From: Flaveria trinervia
Taxonomy: Eukaryota > Streptophyta > Magnoliopsida > Asterales > Asteraceae
Direction of reading: 5' to 3'
Length of the DNA: 64,000 nucleotides
Assembly (NCBI GenBank): GCA_025506515.1
Contig: CM046454.1
Coordinates: forward strand, 30,678,465 to 30,742,464
The notes beneath the pieces are model-generated. The model was not told the DNA's origin. It worked only from the letters and a program-made list of their open reading frames with translations, and searched no databases. The position numbers were made by a program, and so were the translations under genes. This document shows positions 46,836 through 59,479 of this stretch, in pieces (position 1 is the stretch's first letter; each line of letters starts with the position of its first letter).

Positions 46836-49800
46836 CTATTGTCTGACATCCTTCATATGCTCTTCAAATTTCTTGTACTTCTCCTCTCTTGTGACTCCCA
46901 CGTGTATTTCAAACGCAAAGCAGAGACGTATCACATTTTGGAATTAGAGGGCTTGTACAATATCCTGCGTGTGATAGAACACTGGCCACTTGTATAGAGT
47001 GTAGACATCTTCAGCTGACAAGTTAGTAAGCCACATTAAGTCAAATACCCTGATAGTTTCCATTTTTCCTCTTTGTTCAGAACTATGACCGCTTCACCCA
47101 TCCTCCAGTCATAACACCACCATTGAAATGTGCATTGAAGTCCTGAGGCATTTCTCGTAAGGGAATCTTTGACATCGTGCACGAAGGACTCCACTTCAGC
47201 ACTACTTTCAACTTCCTGGATATAAGGTCCACTTCAGATCTACGGATGTACCTCTTCGGTTGTTGAGGTCTAAAGTTTACCCACCTGGTGTGGTATTCTT
47301 TTTTTAACGCAACTTCAAACCAACCTGACATCATCCTTGGATTAGCATACAACAGATCTATGCACGCCTGTCAGTTGAGCTCAAAACTAGGAAGAGTCTT
47401 CAGATCATATGGATATCTGAAGTACTCAATCCCCTTTTCTCTCTTACTGCATGAACATTCGAGTCTTCAAAATAAGCCCACACTATGATCATTCCAGACA
47501 CCTTCTGATGTTTCTTGACTTTGTAGAGTTTGGTGTAGGCATTTTGCATTGGAGTTGTGTGCTGGGCTTTTATTTCAGCAAAACAAGCTGCCCATTCATC
47601 TTCTTAAGATCTACATTAGCATCTGATGCTTGGGCTTAGGTTTCATCCTTTTCTTTTTCCTTCTCCATTTCATCCAGCTTCTAAAAAGTACAAATATCAA
47701 AGCTTTCACCCAAATTGGGGATAACATGTTCGTCCAGATCAGTGTACTGAGGATAATGATCAGCGGTGACGTCTTCAATCTCAATTTCATCGACATCATT
47801 AACTCATCGTCACTTGTCACATCAATTGTAGGAGCATCTTTAACCAACTCATCCAGATTCAGCCTGAATATTTCAGCTAGCTGCTCATCCATCAGGTCGT
47901 GTATGATCTCTCCCTCCTCTGGCGTGTAGCTAACAAACTGTCTAACTATCCCTTGCAAGTCAAGAATCATGGTTAATTGAGTCTTGACCTGCTGAAGGAG
48001 TTGTTGAGCTTCATCTGTTTAATTAGACATTAAGCACACCACACATAAGTTATCATATAAACCATTTAAACATAAACAAACATAGATGATACTTAATTAC
48101 ATTAATTAAATATAATTCAAATACAAAAGTTTCTAAATACAAATACATCTAACTATTACTTTTGTCTTGAATAGTAGGTTCCTTAGCAGAGGAGCGGAGG
48201 ATAAGGCTCCTTGATCTTGACTATGTTTGGTCTGCCTCTCTTGAGCTCGAGCAGAGGCTGATGCAGCAGCATCACCTTCCTGGTCATCCTCATCCTCTTT
48301 ATCTTTCCTGCTAGGTCCACCTTCTTCAACATTCTCCTCACTGTCATCTTCATCCTCCTCCTCCTCCTTCTCCTCTTCCTCCTCCTCCTCATCATCATCA
48401 CCATATTTGATCTTTAGAGGCTCAGACTTTGATCCTTTCAGCTTTAGGAGTATCCTCTTGTTTTTCTTCTCTAGCTCCTTAATCCCCTTTACAGAATGGG
48501 CATTCTGCTCTCTGAGCTGTATGATCTGCTCTGCTTGAGCTGCATTGATCTCCATTAGCTGGTTGAGCTGCGCAACTCTTTGCTCATCCGTGGCAAGCGG
48601 CTTTAGCATAATTCTATTGAGGTTGGCTAGCTGTTCCTCTAACCCAGTGTGGGGTAGAGAGGGTCTAGTGAAAAATGGAGTGTGAGTAGAAGGACCGGCT
48701 TTGGGATTGGTGGTGGTAGTAGTGGATGTAGTGAATATGGGAGGTGGAACGTTTGTGGGCTGTGGTAGTGGTGGTAGGAGGTGTAGTAGTGGTAGTATGA
48801 TGTGTGGAAGTGGTGGTAGCATGTGTTGTAGAGGTGGGAGTTGTGGTAGAGGTAGTGGTAGCTGTGGTAATAAGGGTGATCCTCCATCTCTTGCTCTAGA
48901 AGACCTAGGGTTGAGCCATTCGCTTCTTCCTCGAGCCTTTAGAAGAAGATGCTCCCCTTAGGCTGATGAGCTGGTCAGGGGTGTAAGAAGAATCTATGCC
49001 ATCAGTAGCATCACCCCTAGACTCAGCCTGGCGTTCACCAACCGCTCGGATCCCTCTCTTAGTTGCCACTACCCGGCTCCTGACCGTCCGTACCAGAGGC
49101 TCTTCATCTGACTCCTCATCCTGATCAACCATGAAGCTTTGGTGGAAGGCAACTCATTCAGTTTCACGAGGAGCATCACCGCCTTGATCTTGATCATCAT
49201 CACCGTCGTCGTCGTCGGATGTGGCAGACATGAGTGGCTTAGTATCATAATCGCTATCATCGTGGCGCCATTTCTTGTGAGCAGGCGCCACGTAATCCTC
49301 CCTGGCCAAATGCCCAAACAATCTCCTCACCGGGGGCTTCACCTACTTGCCCCGATAAACCTTCATCTAACCTAGAGTCGTATCATCCATCACCTCGAGT
49401 GTAACAACATCGTCTATCTCCTTTGGCAGTGAAGGAAGCTTCTCATCAATAATCATCTGTAAAAACCATGGGTACATATAGAAGCCTTCCTTGCCCTTGT
49501 CCTCGATGTTCTGTACCATGTATGTGAAGAGCATGTGGGAGAAACTGAACGAATGGTTCAGCACCAAAGCAACAAATGCGTTTTGGATTTGGTCCGACAT
49601 CTCGTTAAAGTCTCCTTTCCTTGAGGCTATACACTTAAGGATGACGTGGGCCAAGTGATTGAACTAGGGGCACATGTTGCTCGTGTTGAGCACACCAACA
49701 TTAATTTCCCCAGCGTACTTGATCCAAAGAAAACTTCCTCAAATAGTTAGGGGATGCAACTTGGTTGGGTAGGCCCCATCCTCACCCAGGTCCAAGACCC

Positions 49801-50068
49801 TCCTTAGATCGTCTTCACTAATCACAATCTCTTGTCCGAAGATAGAGCGCCAGATACAGTGGGGCTCAATGGACCTGTCAACCGCAACACTTTCCTAGAA
49901 AGCTTGCTGAATAGACCTATATGGTGTGCGTGGTGTAGAGATGGCCTTGAAAATCCTCGATCTGCGCAAAAAGGCAATAATCCCAATTAACTCAGAAGTG
50001 TTCCGTGATCTAGCATCAATATGAGCACAGATGTTGTGCTTTGTGCTCATAGTCCATCTGTTAGCCAT
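46836..50068 (-). pseudogene. Extra 3' ORF of element E, broken
   Basis: ATG 50068 (MANRW) with KHN at residues 10-12, stop TAG 46836-46838, about 1,080 codons. Where the family has FW, this copy reads F-stop near 49895 (TGG to TAG). The M-Y-P-W-F-L-Q motif is at about 49445-49477. Then an Asp-rich acidic stretch (49342-49154), a Pro/Thr-rich and His/Tyr-rich low-complexity region (48887-48640), a clear coiled coil about 48660-48420 (LEEQLANLNRI...; heptads with Gln/Leu), and a very acidic Glu/Asp run (48400-48300). The C-terminal domain is in several frames (47970-47611, 47352-47083 and on to the stop). An open frame of 229 codons remains (48822-48133). Function unknown; no signal peptide or membrane segment seen. 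Confidence 0.7.
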
Positions 50069-50089
50069 GTATCTATAACACAAGACACA

Positions 50090-51130
50090 AATATGTTAGA
50101 TTTGTGTAAATGATGACATTTGAATCTTAATGAACTTGGTTAATTTTGTTCAGTCGTACGAATGGAAAATACGACTGAGTCTTAGTCGTACGATTGAGCT
50201 CAGTCGTACAATTGAGCCTGCGACCGAGCTTAGTCATATGCTATGCCATGCGGTTGAGCCAATCATGCGACTTAACTCATACGCATGGTTCAATCGTGCG
50301 ATTGAGTCAAACGCCCAGCTCAATTGTGCGATTGAGTCATACCTCCAGCTCAATCGTGCGATTGAAGTTCATCGGCATGTGCATTCGCATAAAGCTCTGT
50401 TCGACACTTTAAATTCAAAGTTTGGTAAGAACTTGATGTTAAACGTTGTGATTAGACTCATTAGACTCGCAGAAACTCAAAAAAACACTTAATGTTCTTT
50501 AAATCAACGATTATGTCAATTTAAGTGATTTATTTTGAGGAGTTTTTCAAAGATCTTGTTTTGAATGATTTTCGGTCCTTAGGGTTTGATTAAATCGGGC
50601 ATTGTTGTCAATTTCGGTCTCACATTGCCTGTATATGAAGAGAGTAACAGTTAGTATCACAATCAATCGGTAAAATCAATCAAATGAACTTTGGGTAGAG
50701 TATTATTATGTTCGTGCGTATGAAGAGTGTTACAATGCGATCGACTCCCCTCTATTTATACTGAGTTAACATTTAGTCATGTGACTGGGCCCATTCGCAC
50801 GATTCATTCGTGCGACTGGGGTTCAGTCGTACGACTAGCTCATACGGCCTCGTCCATTTGCGTGATTGGTTCATTCTGGTGATCCAATTGCATGGATTGC
50901 CACATGCTTATAATCCAATCATGCGACTGGTCCACACTTATGGTTCAATCGTACGATTGGTCCACACTTATGTTTCAATCGTACGATTGGCCCATACTTA
51001 TGGTTCAATCGTGCGATTGGCCCATACTTATCGTTTAGTCGTGCGATTGGCCCATACTTATGATCCAATCGTTCGAATGGTTCATACTTATGAGTTTGAC
51101 CTTGTACACTTTCAAACATACTCGTTTAAC
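50090..51130 (-). repeat. Palindromic repeat block (CAATCGTACGATTG words)
   Basis: Two clusters (50150-50370 and 50770-51095) of near-palindromes around TCGTACGA / TCGTGCGA. The second holds a 30-bp tandem repeat (50913-51090) whose unit contains the 14-bp perfect palindrome CAATCGTACGATTG. The same words occur in element D's LTRs. Either the E spacer between pol and extra ORF, or an embedded LTR remnant. Confidence 0.75.
50752..50760 (-). promoter_or_regulatory. TATA box in the palindromic block
   Basis: The minus strand reads TATAAATAG between the two palindromic clusters, about 690 bp upstream of the extra-ORF ATG 50068. Just before that ATG the sequence TTGTGTTATAG looks like a 3' splice site (50079-50089). 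Could be the extra ORF's promoter or an LTR promoter. Confidence 0.4.
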
Positions 51131-51154
51131 TATTGATAAGACGTTATGACCGAT

Positions 51155-51300
51155 TACCATCTCAGACATGACCTTTTTTTAATTAAAAAACTGTTTGATC
51201 ACCTTAGACGTGATCCTTTTAATTCAAACCTTATTTGATCACCACAGACATGATCCTTTTAATTTCAAAAACTTGATTGGTCACCTCAGACGTGACCACT
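51155..51300. repeat. Three tandem hairpin units (GATCAC...GTGATC)
   Basis: Units of about 43-48 bp: GATCACCTTAGACGTGATCC, GATCACCACAGACATGATCC and GGTCACCTCAGACGTGACC. Each is an imperfect inverted repeat with a 6-8 base loop, separated by T-rich DNA. Confidence 0.7.
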
Positions 51301-52590
51301 TTTAGTGAGTGATTTACAGATTGAATCCAGATGTATAGTCTGACTTTTACCTCACAAATGACTAAAAATTAAATAAAACAACTTGAAATAAAAAAAAACA
51401 AGATATATATTTGTATTTTTGATTGGAGATGGATTGAAATCTTTAGAAGAGCGTCTAACCGATTCTTTTTCCTAGAAAGCACAACTTCAAGTTAATTTGA
51501 TCATTTCTGGAGAGATTCATTATGGAATCATACAGGTTTACTAATTCATTTGTAACACTTTAACAAAACATTTCGATGCTCGATTCTTGTTTTGAGCGAG
51601 AGTCAACAGCAAGTTTAGGAAATCATACTAGAGCTACAAGATGCACACACTAATTGTGACTGTCAAGAGTTGCAGCCACGATGATTGTCAGTGTAATTGT
51701 CCCCTTAAATCCATACAAAGATTTTTGACACAGATTGGTGATACATTAGGTTTGATTTTTTCAACAAGCATTTGTGGATCCCACACTTATATGGTAATCA
51801 ACATCTTCACGAGATTTTTTGAGAGGTCTATGGGTATTAACAAGAAGAAACTATTCTAAGAGCTTTCAAAGAGATGCCAAGCCTCAGGTTAGTGCCATTG
51901 GACAACAGAGAGGCACAAACAACAATGAATTCTAGAATATTTAGGTTATACTTATCCTCAAGTCAGGGCCACCGCACAGTAGAGAGGCACACAACCTATC
52001 TTCTTGTTAGAGAATTTATTTTTCTTTTTGCACATAACGCACCAACAACATTTTTCATTAGCTTGATTGTGCTTAACATTTTTTTCATGCTTTGCTCTTT
52101 TTATGGTCATCTACACACATTTGTTGCGTTTTTTGCTCGTCACCCCTTATCGGAAATGCGTTGATTGTGTTAACCAGGGATAAAATGGGAACCCACAGCA
52201 AGTTGAAAGACTTAGTTTGAATTTAAATCACCAATGAGGTCTCCTAATCTATTGTGTTGAATCTACCGACACATCATATAATGGTCTAGCAACCTCTAGG
52301 TCTACTTTCTCTGTGTTACCTCTGTAGCATACTAGATTTACTATCATTTTTCCTTTAATTTTGTTTAGATTTATTAGACGTATACTTTGAATTTTGCATC
52401 TAAATCATTTAAATTCTTTTGAAGTCCCAAACAATTTGTTCCCTGTGTACTATCATTTTCCATAAGCGTTGAAACAAAATTACAGATTTGATCCCATTTC
52501 TATTAGCTAGGTTGCCCTCCTCCCTAGTTTTTTTTATAAGCATTAAATAATGCAACTAATAATGCAACAATTTAATACTAAAGTAACCTA
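51301..52590. other. Unassigned stretch
   Basis: AT-rich with short unsupported ORFs on the plus strand (51641-51859, 51874-52164). No domain, LTR end or terminal repeat could be established. Probably element E spacer or a decayed insertion. Confidence 0.4.
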
Positions 52591-52605
52591 TTCTCCCCCT
52601 AAAAT
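52591..52605 (-). other. PPT-like tract after element E pol
   Basis: The minus strand reads TTTTAGGGGGAGAAT about 80 bp after the probable pol stop. It resembles the true PPTs here. No LTR start with TG follows directly, so it may be an internal extra PPT. Confidence 0.4.
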
Positions 52606-52682
52606 TCTAAAACCGAAATATTTTGTGTTTTTGGATTTTAATAGACAGTAAAATAAAATAAAATGAATGAAAACATGTCGGA

Positions 52683-54260
52683 CTATGCACTTTCTTCCTC
52701 CAGAATCACATCACTTTTCTTTTTCATGCCATTAACCTCTAAAAGATATAAAAACCTTGGTTTATCAAATTCTTTTGTGTAGAGGTCGGGGGTTGAAAAT
52801 CCGTATTATTTTTAACCACATCGATTAATTGCTTTTCAAAATAGTCACTATAAAGTGATATTTAATACCGATGTGTTTAGTTTTAGGATGTTGGACTGGA
52901 TTTTTGGTGATATCAATAACAATAGAGTTATCAACAAAAATAGGAGTGTTAGAAAATTGCAAACTGTAGTCGCGCATTAGCTGTTGAATCCAAATGATTT
53001 GCGAACAGCAACTTGCAGTAGCAACGTATTCAGCTTCATAAGTTGACAGGGCAACTCATGTCTACTTCTTACACTGCCAGGTGACTAACCATCTACCAAA
53101 AAACTGACATCCTGCAGATGTTGACTTGTAGTTCATCTTGAAACCACCATAGTCCGAGTCACTATACGCTACAAAAACAAAGTCATCATCATGAGAATAC
53201 CACGACCCGAGTGTTGGAGTACCCTTCAAATAATGAAAAATCCGTTTCACACCAATGAGATGATTTACTTTTGGTTTTGCGTGATATCTTGAACAAAGAC
53301 ATGTGGCAGACATGATATCAGGACGAGTCGCTGTGAGATACATAAGGGATCCAATCATTCCTCTATACATTGTAGCATCAACCAGATCACCATTTTCGTC
53401 GGGTGTGACATCATGGTTCGTGGCAAGTGGAGTTTCAGCAGCTGAAGCATTCTCCATGTCAAACTGATTGAGGATGTCCCTTACATATTTAGTCTCATGC
53501 AGGAAGATTCCTTTTGGTGTCTGATTCACCTGTAATCCGAGGAAGAACTTCTTCTCCCTCATTTCACTCATCTCAAACTCTGCTTTCATTACAGATTCAA
53601 ATTCTTTACATAATTCTTCATTATTGGAACCGAAGATTATGTCATCCACATATATTTGTACTAGCAGTAAGTCAGCATCTTTTTCTTTGATGAATAACAT
53701 ACAATCAATCACTCCTCTACGAAAACCATGTTTCACAAGATGAGTTGAGAGTTTCTCATACAAGGCTCTAGGGGCTTGATGGAGCCCGTAGAGAGCCTTG
53801 TCTACTTTGTAAACTATGTCCCGACGATAAGGATCATCAAATCCTTTGAGTTGACTGACGTAGACTATCTCACGGATTTCATCATGAAGGAATGCACTTT
53901 TTAGATCTAGTTGATAACTTTTAATCTTCTTGTAAGATGCATAGGCTAGGAAGATACAGATTGCTTCCTTTCTAGCCACAGGTGCAAACACCTCATTGTA
54001 GTCCATGCCTTCGATATGTCTAAAACCTTGTACCACAAGTCGAGCCTTGTTTCTGATTATGACCCCTTGGTCATCTTTCTTTCACTTCAAGACCCATTTA
54101 GTGCCAATTACCGTAGCACCTTTTGGTCAACCCACTAGTGTCCATACTCCTAGATTTTTGAACTATAGGAGTTCTTCTTGCATGGCACTAACCCATGCCT
54201 CATTGTTTAAGGCTTCTCTTACATATTTTGGCTCAAATTGAGACACAAAACATCAATAAG
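52683..54260 (-). pseudogene. pol: Element E pol: reverse transcriptase and RNase H, broken
   Basis: 54036-53062 is an open frame of 324 codons: MDYNEVFAPVAR, LDLKSAFLHDEI, ALYGLHQAPRA, YVDDIIFGS, FFLGLQVNQ and the RNase H start KSTSAGCQFFG. RNase H continues in other frames to a probable stop at 52683-52685 (tail KTKHIG, then decayed). It is the best-preserved RT in the window; the catalytic Asp-Asp is intact. Confidence 0.85.
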
Positions 54261-54384
54261 CACCATCGTGAATATAGCCTTTTTCCATGACAGAGGCATA
54301 ATCAACTGAGTATAGCTGATTTTGTGTTTGTACTCCCGATAGTACATCCCCTATGACATTATCCAGCGGATGATAAACATTTAT

Positions 54385-56160
54385 TCAAGATCCGGGAGTG
54401 GTGGGAACAACTACTTCCTCATCCAGATTTTGAATTCCAGGTTTAGTATATGTAGCTGTTGGAGTATGAGGTTCAGAAGTGTCAAAGGAATCAACATCTG
54501 ATGCTTGTGTAATTTTAATAGTAGGAACCTGTTCCCCCTGGTGCACCTGTTCAGTCTCCACTTCTTCATCATCAGATGAGGAATCGCCTACATCAAGTGC
54601 TCCCCCTAAAGGATTAGAAGATTCACCTTGTGAAGCTGATGCTGTCGAGTCTAGTGGCGGTGTGGCTAGGACATCGTATATCATTTCGGTCGTTAACTCA
54701 TCATTAGGAAGGGAGGGAGGTATGTTGAAGGACTTAAAGAATCCATCATAGTTGAAAAAAGATGAAGGTCCCTTTCCAGCAGGGGTGGTGTATCTCTGAA
54801 CATCAATGTTGCACCACACTTCTACCTGACCCGTTGAGTTGTTATAAACTCTCTCGTCTGGTATATTGTAACCGAGAAAGATCCCTTCTTCAGCCTTCTC
54901 ACTGAACTTCCTAGACTGAGTTTTCTTCAGCAGCATACATGGTGCACCAAATGGTTTCGAGATACTCCAGGTTATGTTAACGTCGCTGGAGCAACTCATA
55001 ACATGTTTTACCATGACATTTGACCATTAAGACCCGATTGAGGGTGTTGCATGCATTGGCCACTGCCTCATTCCAAAATTGGATTAGCAGTTTCGAGTCG
55101 GCTAGCATCATTCTTGATGGTTCTATCAAGCTCCGATTATTTCTCTCAGCAACTCCATTCATCTGTGGGGTGTTAGTAGATGTAAATTGATGTAAAATCC
55201 TTGTTCTTTACAAAACGCCTCCATCCACTAGTTCTTGAACTCTATGGCTTTGTCAGATCGAATCTGTCTAACTCTTAGCTTGTAGAGTGATTCCAATGTA
55301 GTAACTAAATGTTTAAATGATTCAAAAGTTTCTGATTTGGCTTTCAGCAACATCACCCAAGAGAATCTTGAGTAATCATCTATTACTACATAGCAGTACA
55401 AATCACCAGCAATACTATTAGTGGTAACGGGACCAAATAGATCCATGTGTAGAAGCTTGAGAGGTAGGTCAATGGAATTAACTTTCTTTGCGTTGTGAGA
55501 CTTCTTGGTCTGTTAGCCTTTCTTACATGCTACACAAAAATCCGGAAGCTAGAAGTTCTTGACATTTACTCCATTCACTAAATCATTCTGAATCAATTGA
55601 TTCATCTTCCTCGGATTAATGTGTCCCATTCTCCTATGCCAGGAGATTGAGTCCCTCTCTATTTCCTTTGAAAAGAAGCATTGAACTTTATGATCACTTG
55701 TGAAGGCTTTTGATATATCGAAGACATATAAGTTATTATATCTTGAAGCTAACATTAAGACTTTGTCCTCCAGGATAACGTATTCCTTATTCAGCACGTA
55801 GCAGTTCTTGTTGTCAAACACAACTTTGAAGCCTTTGTCACAGATCTAGGAGACTGAAAGCAAATTGTTCTATAGTTGTTGAGCGTAGTTGACCTTATCA
55901 AACTTGACTTTCTAGTTTCCCACTTAGCCTTGAGTAGTGATATATCCTCCTTTATTCCGAGCAAATGATACATGTCCCTCTTTAATTTGTTTGACATTGA
56001 AAAGGAGAGACAAGTTCCTAGTTATGTGCCTAGACGCCCCACTATGGACAATCCAGGTATTTATGATAGCACTGTAGTGGACACCCTACACATTCAAAGG
56101 AAATGATCAGTTTAGGTTTACAACCCAAGCCTTAACTCGCTTAGGTGACCCAGAGGAATC
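54385..56160 (-). pseudogene. pol: Element E pol: integrase and protease, broken; protease Asp lost
   Basis: 55014-54385 is the integrase C-terminus and acidic Ser/Glu-rich linker (209 codons). 55162-54977 has MNGVAERNNRSL with the catalytic Glu. 55446-55228 has MDLFGPV and DDYSRFSW plus RSDKAIEF, where the usual DNG is DKA. 55821-55549 has WHRRMGHINPRKM (HHCC). The protease site at 56038-56046 reads His-Ser-Gly for Asp-Ser-Gly. Without that aspartate the protease would be inactive even if the frame were open. Confidence 0.8.
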
Positions 56161-58925
56161 ACACATCATAAACTCAACCCACTGTCCACTTGAGGATGAG
56201 GGAATATTGTTCTTCTTATTGTTCTTACTATTAGACAATTTACTTGACTTTTCTTTCCATAAGCCATTTTTTGTATGGCCTGTTTATGATAAACAGAAGA
56301 CTGGCTTTAAGTTTGAACTTTAGGCTTAGTTCTCTTAGGAGGAGTAATAGAACTCCTGTTCGAAGAACTTTGTTTTGTGTCATAAAGTTCAATTTTTTTT
56401 CTGGAGTTTGATAATAAGGACAATTAGAAGAAATATGTCATCTTTTTCCACAACTGTAACGTGATCTCCCTTCCACATGTTGTGGAAACTATCTATGTGC
56501 GATTGAGTGTGATATAGGTGCTACATGAGTTTGGTTGGGTTTAGTCATTTCTTCTTTAGATGTTTCTGCTTCTTTAACAAAATTAATTGTTTGAACATTT
56601 TTAACATCTTTAGCCTTTAGTTTATTTGGACTTTGACGTGTAACACGGGTTTGGTTAACTGGTTTAGTCATTTTGGGTTCAGAAGAAGACGTGTGAACCA
56701 GATCTTACATTAACCTTATCAAATTTATCATCTAAATTAACAGTAGGCATCTTTCCTTTTGATTCCACAGTAGACTCCTTCTGTTTAGTGATAGAGTTCA
56801 CCGGTTTACCCGTGGAATCAGGATCATTAACCAAAGGAGTGGACACCACATGATCCTTTACTGGGTTGTTATTTACAGGTCTACATTTTGTATTTAAAAG
56901 GATCTCATGTGGTGGTGGAACTACTTTGTAACCCAACCCTTCCCCATTATTTTGTTCTTTCGCTAAGTGTTGAACTATGTGAGAAGAACTGGTCCAACTA
57001 TGCAGTTTTTGTTTAAAAGAATTAACTTAGACTTCTAAAACTACTTTATCTTTCTTTGTTTCTTCCATAGAAATTAAATAAAACTTTATATCATTTGCTT
57101 GATTGAAAGCAACAACCTCAGTTTCCCTTAGTTGTTTACCCAAAAGTTATATTTTTTCTTTGTAACTGCACTCATTTTGTATTAAAATATGATTAGCTTC
57201 AGTGCATAGTTGTAAATCATTTACTAAGTTATTGTTGTGGTCTAATAACCTAGAAAATTTCAAATTAACGGTTTCTCTAAATTTGTCACATTCATCACAA
57301 GCATGTTTTTCAAACGGCTGGTCTTTAGTACTTACCTACGAGGAATCGATTGAATCAGCCATTAATGCAGAGTTAGACTCTTTGGATGCTGGAGATTCTG
57401 AACTTGTTGCTCTGAGCTCTTCCTCAACCAAGTGATGTACCTCATTCACAGCTTCTTTAGTATCTGACATTACTTGCTCAACTGTGATCTCACCTTCACC
57501 CGCAGAACCATCATCCAATCCTTGAACACAGGAAATGTTTGATACACCCGGAGACACAAAGTGGAAGGTCCAGTCTTACCCTTCATCACCTTGAGCAGTC
57601 AAGGCCTTTGTCTCTTTGCTTGAAGAGGTAGCTCCATTCATGGGTTTGTCTTGATGGTTGAAGGTGGATAATGGATTTCCATTTCCTGTTTTCTTGGGCT
57701 TCACACATTCACATTTAAAATGCCCCTTTTCACAACAATTAAAGCAAATGACTTAGGTTTTGTCGAAACCAAAGGTTGTGTCTTTAGTGGCTACTAAATT
57801 CTGCCCAGTCTTCTTAGAGAACTTTTTGGCTCGCCTAACTGCACTTGCAAGAGCCCACATGATATCCATCCTTTCTAGCTCATTCTCGTCAACATGCTCG
57901 TAATCTTCATCTGCAAGATTGAAATTTACAACCTTCCCGACAACTAATCCATTGTAGGAATGGACAACAGCTGCTAGAAGATGCATGTGCTCCTTTGCAA
58001 CTTCCACTGTGATGTTACCGAGATTCTCGGTCTTTAACTTTGTAGTATTTGCTTCAGGCACTTTATAGTGGGTGCAAGATGACCCTGACATTTTTGATCC
58101 TGAAGCAGCGGTTTGAGAAGGAGCTGCGGAACTAGACATGAATGTTGTTTGCAGTGGTGCTCCTAAACTGGTTAGAGTGGGAAATGAGTTATAAAGTGAA
58201 GGATTCTGATCGTAGGATCCTTTCTGTGACTTGTACTTCATTATTAGTTTTTCCTCTCTTAACTTCATTATGAAATCATTTATATCCAATTTTGCAAGAA
58301 TATCATTCTATCTTAGATTAGACACAAACGAATCCCATTTATCCGGCAAACCGTCTGCAAAACTTGACACTTTATTTTCCAGCGACGTTGTTACACCATG
58401 ATTGTGTAGCGCACTCATTAGATGGTAGAACCTATCAATAATGTCATCCAATCTCTCATTCCCTATCGGAGAGAATTTATCAAAATCCTTCTTGAGAGCC
58501 TTAGCCTTCATAATCTTTAACGTTGCATTCCCATCATATCTCATCTCCAATGCTTCCCATAACTTTTTTGCCTGCTTGTTCTTAGAGAACTGATGAAAGA
58601 TGTCTTTCAGTATCGACTGAGTCAACAAGGCATACACTTTCTTTTTTGTATTGTACTTAACCTTCTGGCTGTCATTCATTCCTCCTAGAGTTAGCTTAAC
58701 TCCATCAACACCGACTAGCATAGTGTAACCTGTCTCAATGGATGCCCAAAGATTGGGATCAACTCTATTTAGATAGATCTCGAACCTTTGTTTCCAATGT
58801 GGATAATCGTCTAATGTTATAAGCATTGGTGGTTTATTATGATTCCCAATTTTATTTTCTAGAAGCAGGAGGTTTTGGATGCGAGAGTCCCTTCCGGAAG
58901 TAAAGGCAGTGAATTGATCTTCCAT
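56161..58925 (-). pseudogene. gag: Element E gag, broken
   Basis: ATG 58925 (MEDQF). The first frame, 58925-58308, is 205 codons with the Copia gag pattern (DDYPHWKQRFEIYL; KKLWEALEMRYDG; DGLPDKWDSFVSNLR). 58289-57753 continues to FDKT, then a TAA just before the CCHC knuckle at 57705-57746. 57557-57336 is acidic; a coiled-coil/Lys-rich tail extends to about 56490 in several frames. No PBS or LTR was found upstream of the ATG, so the 5' end of E is missing or disrupted after 58926. Confidence 0.8.
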
Positions 58926-59479
58926 TTCTATAAACTTTGAACTTTAGAACAGGACTTGTTCACTCGTGCGAATGGATGTAACACTTAGTTATGTTTTTTA
59001 AAAGTAAAATAAAGAAAGAATAAAGTGAAGAAAAAGAAAGAAAAGATATTTTACCCAAGTTGAGGGGCACAAAAAGTGTCAAAAGAACAAAAAGATTTAA
59101 AAATGGGTGTAAAGTGGGCATGGCCGCCCACTCTCTTCTTACACACCCAAATCATTGGGTTTTAGAGAGAGAAACTAGCAAGAAGCAGCAGAACTCTAGT
59201 GTTTTTTTCAAAGAAGAGTTGAAAAGTGTGAATTCAAGGTAAGAATTCGTGTGTTTATGATCTTCTTAACTGGCCTTGCCTCGATTGTATGCTTATGTGT
59301 GTTGTGTGTGTTCGGGTGTGTGTTTTTAGTGGGTTTCTAGGCGATTTAACTCAATTGCAAATGAGTTTGGAAGAAACCATACTCAAGAGTATGAATTTGT
59401 TCAAAACATGCCTCAGTGAACATTTTTTCTTTTACTTCTATTGGAATTTCAGGGTATGAATTTGAAGACTCAGTGTCAG
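58926..59479. other. Unassigned stretch, possibly an LTR fragment
   Basis: Includes TCGTGCGAATGG at about 58963 (the palindromic word of the E spacer) and a plus-strand purine-rich leader-like region with ATGGCCGCCC at 59120 and a GT-rich stretch at 59270-59325. No pair of repeats or PBS could be matched. Short ORF 59060-59242 not supported. Confidence 0.35.

Noticed and set aside
48701..48961. Gly/Ser-rich plus-strand ORF
   Set aside because: Mirror of the Pro/Thr/His/Tyr-rich low-complexity segment of the element E extra ORF on the minus strand.
50810..51136. 108-codon plus-strand ORF with repeated RLVHTYGSIV-like peptide
   Set aside because: Translation of the 30-bp palindromic repeat; open on both strands for the same reason.
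51641..52164. Two short ORFs with Cys- or Phe-rich peptides, possible host gene exons
   Set aside because: No recognisable domain, no splice pattern and no conservation evidence inside the window.
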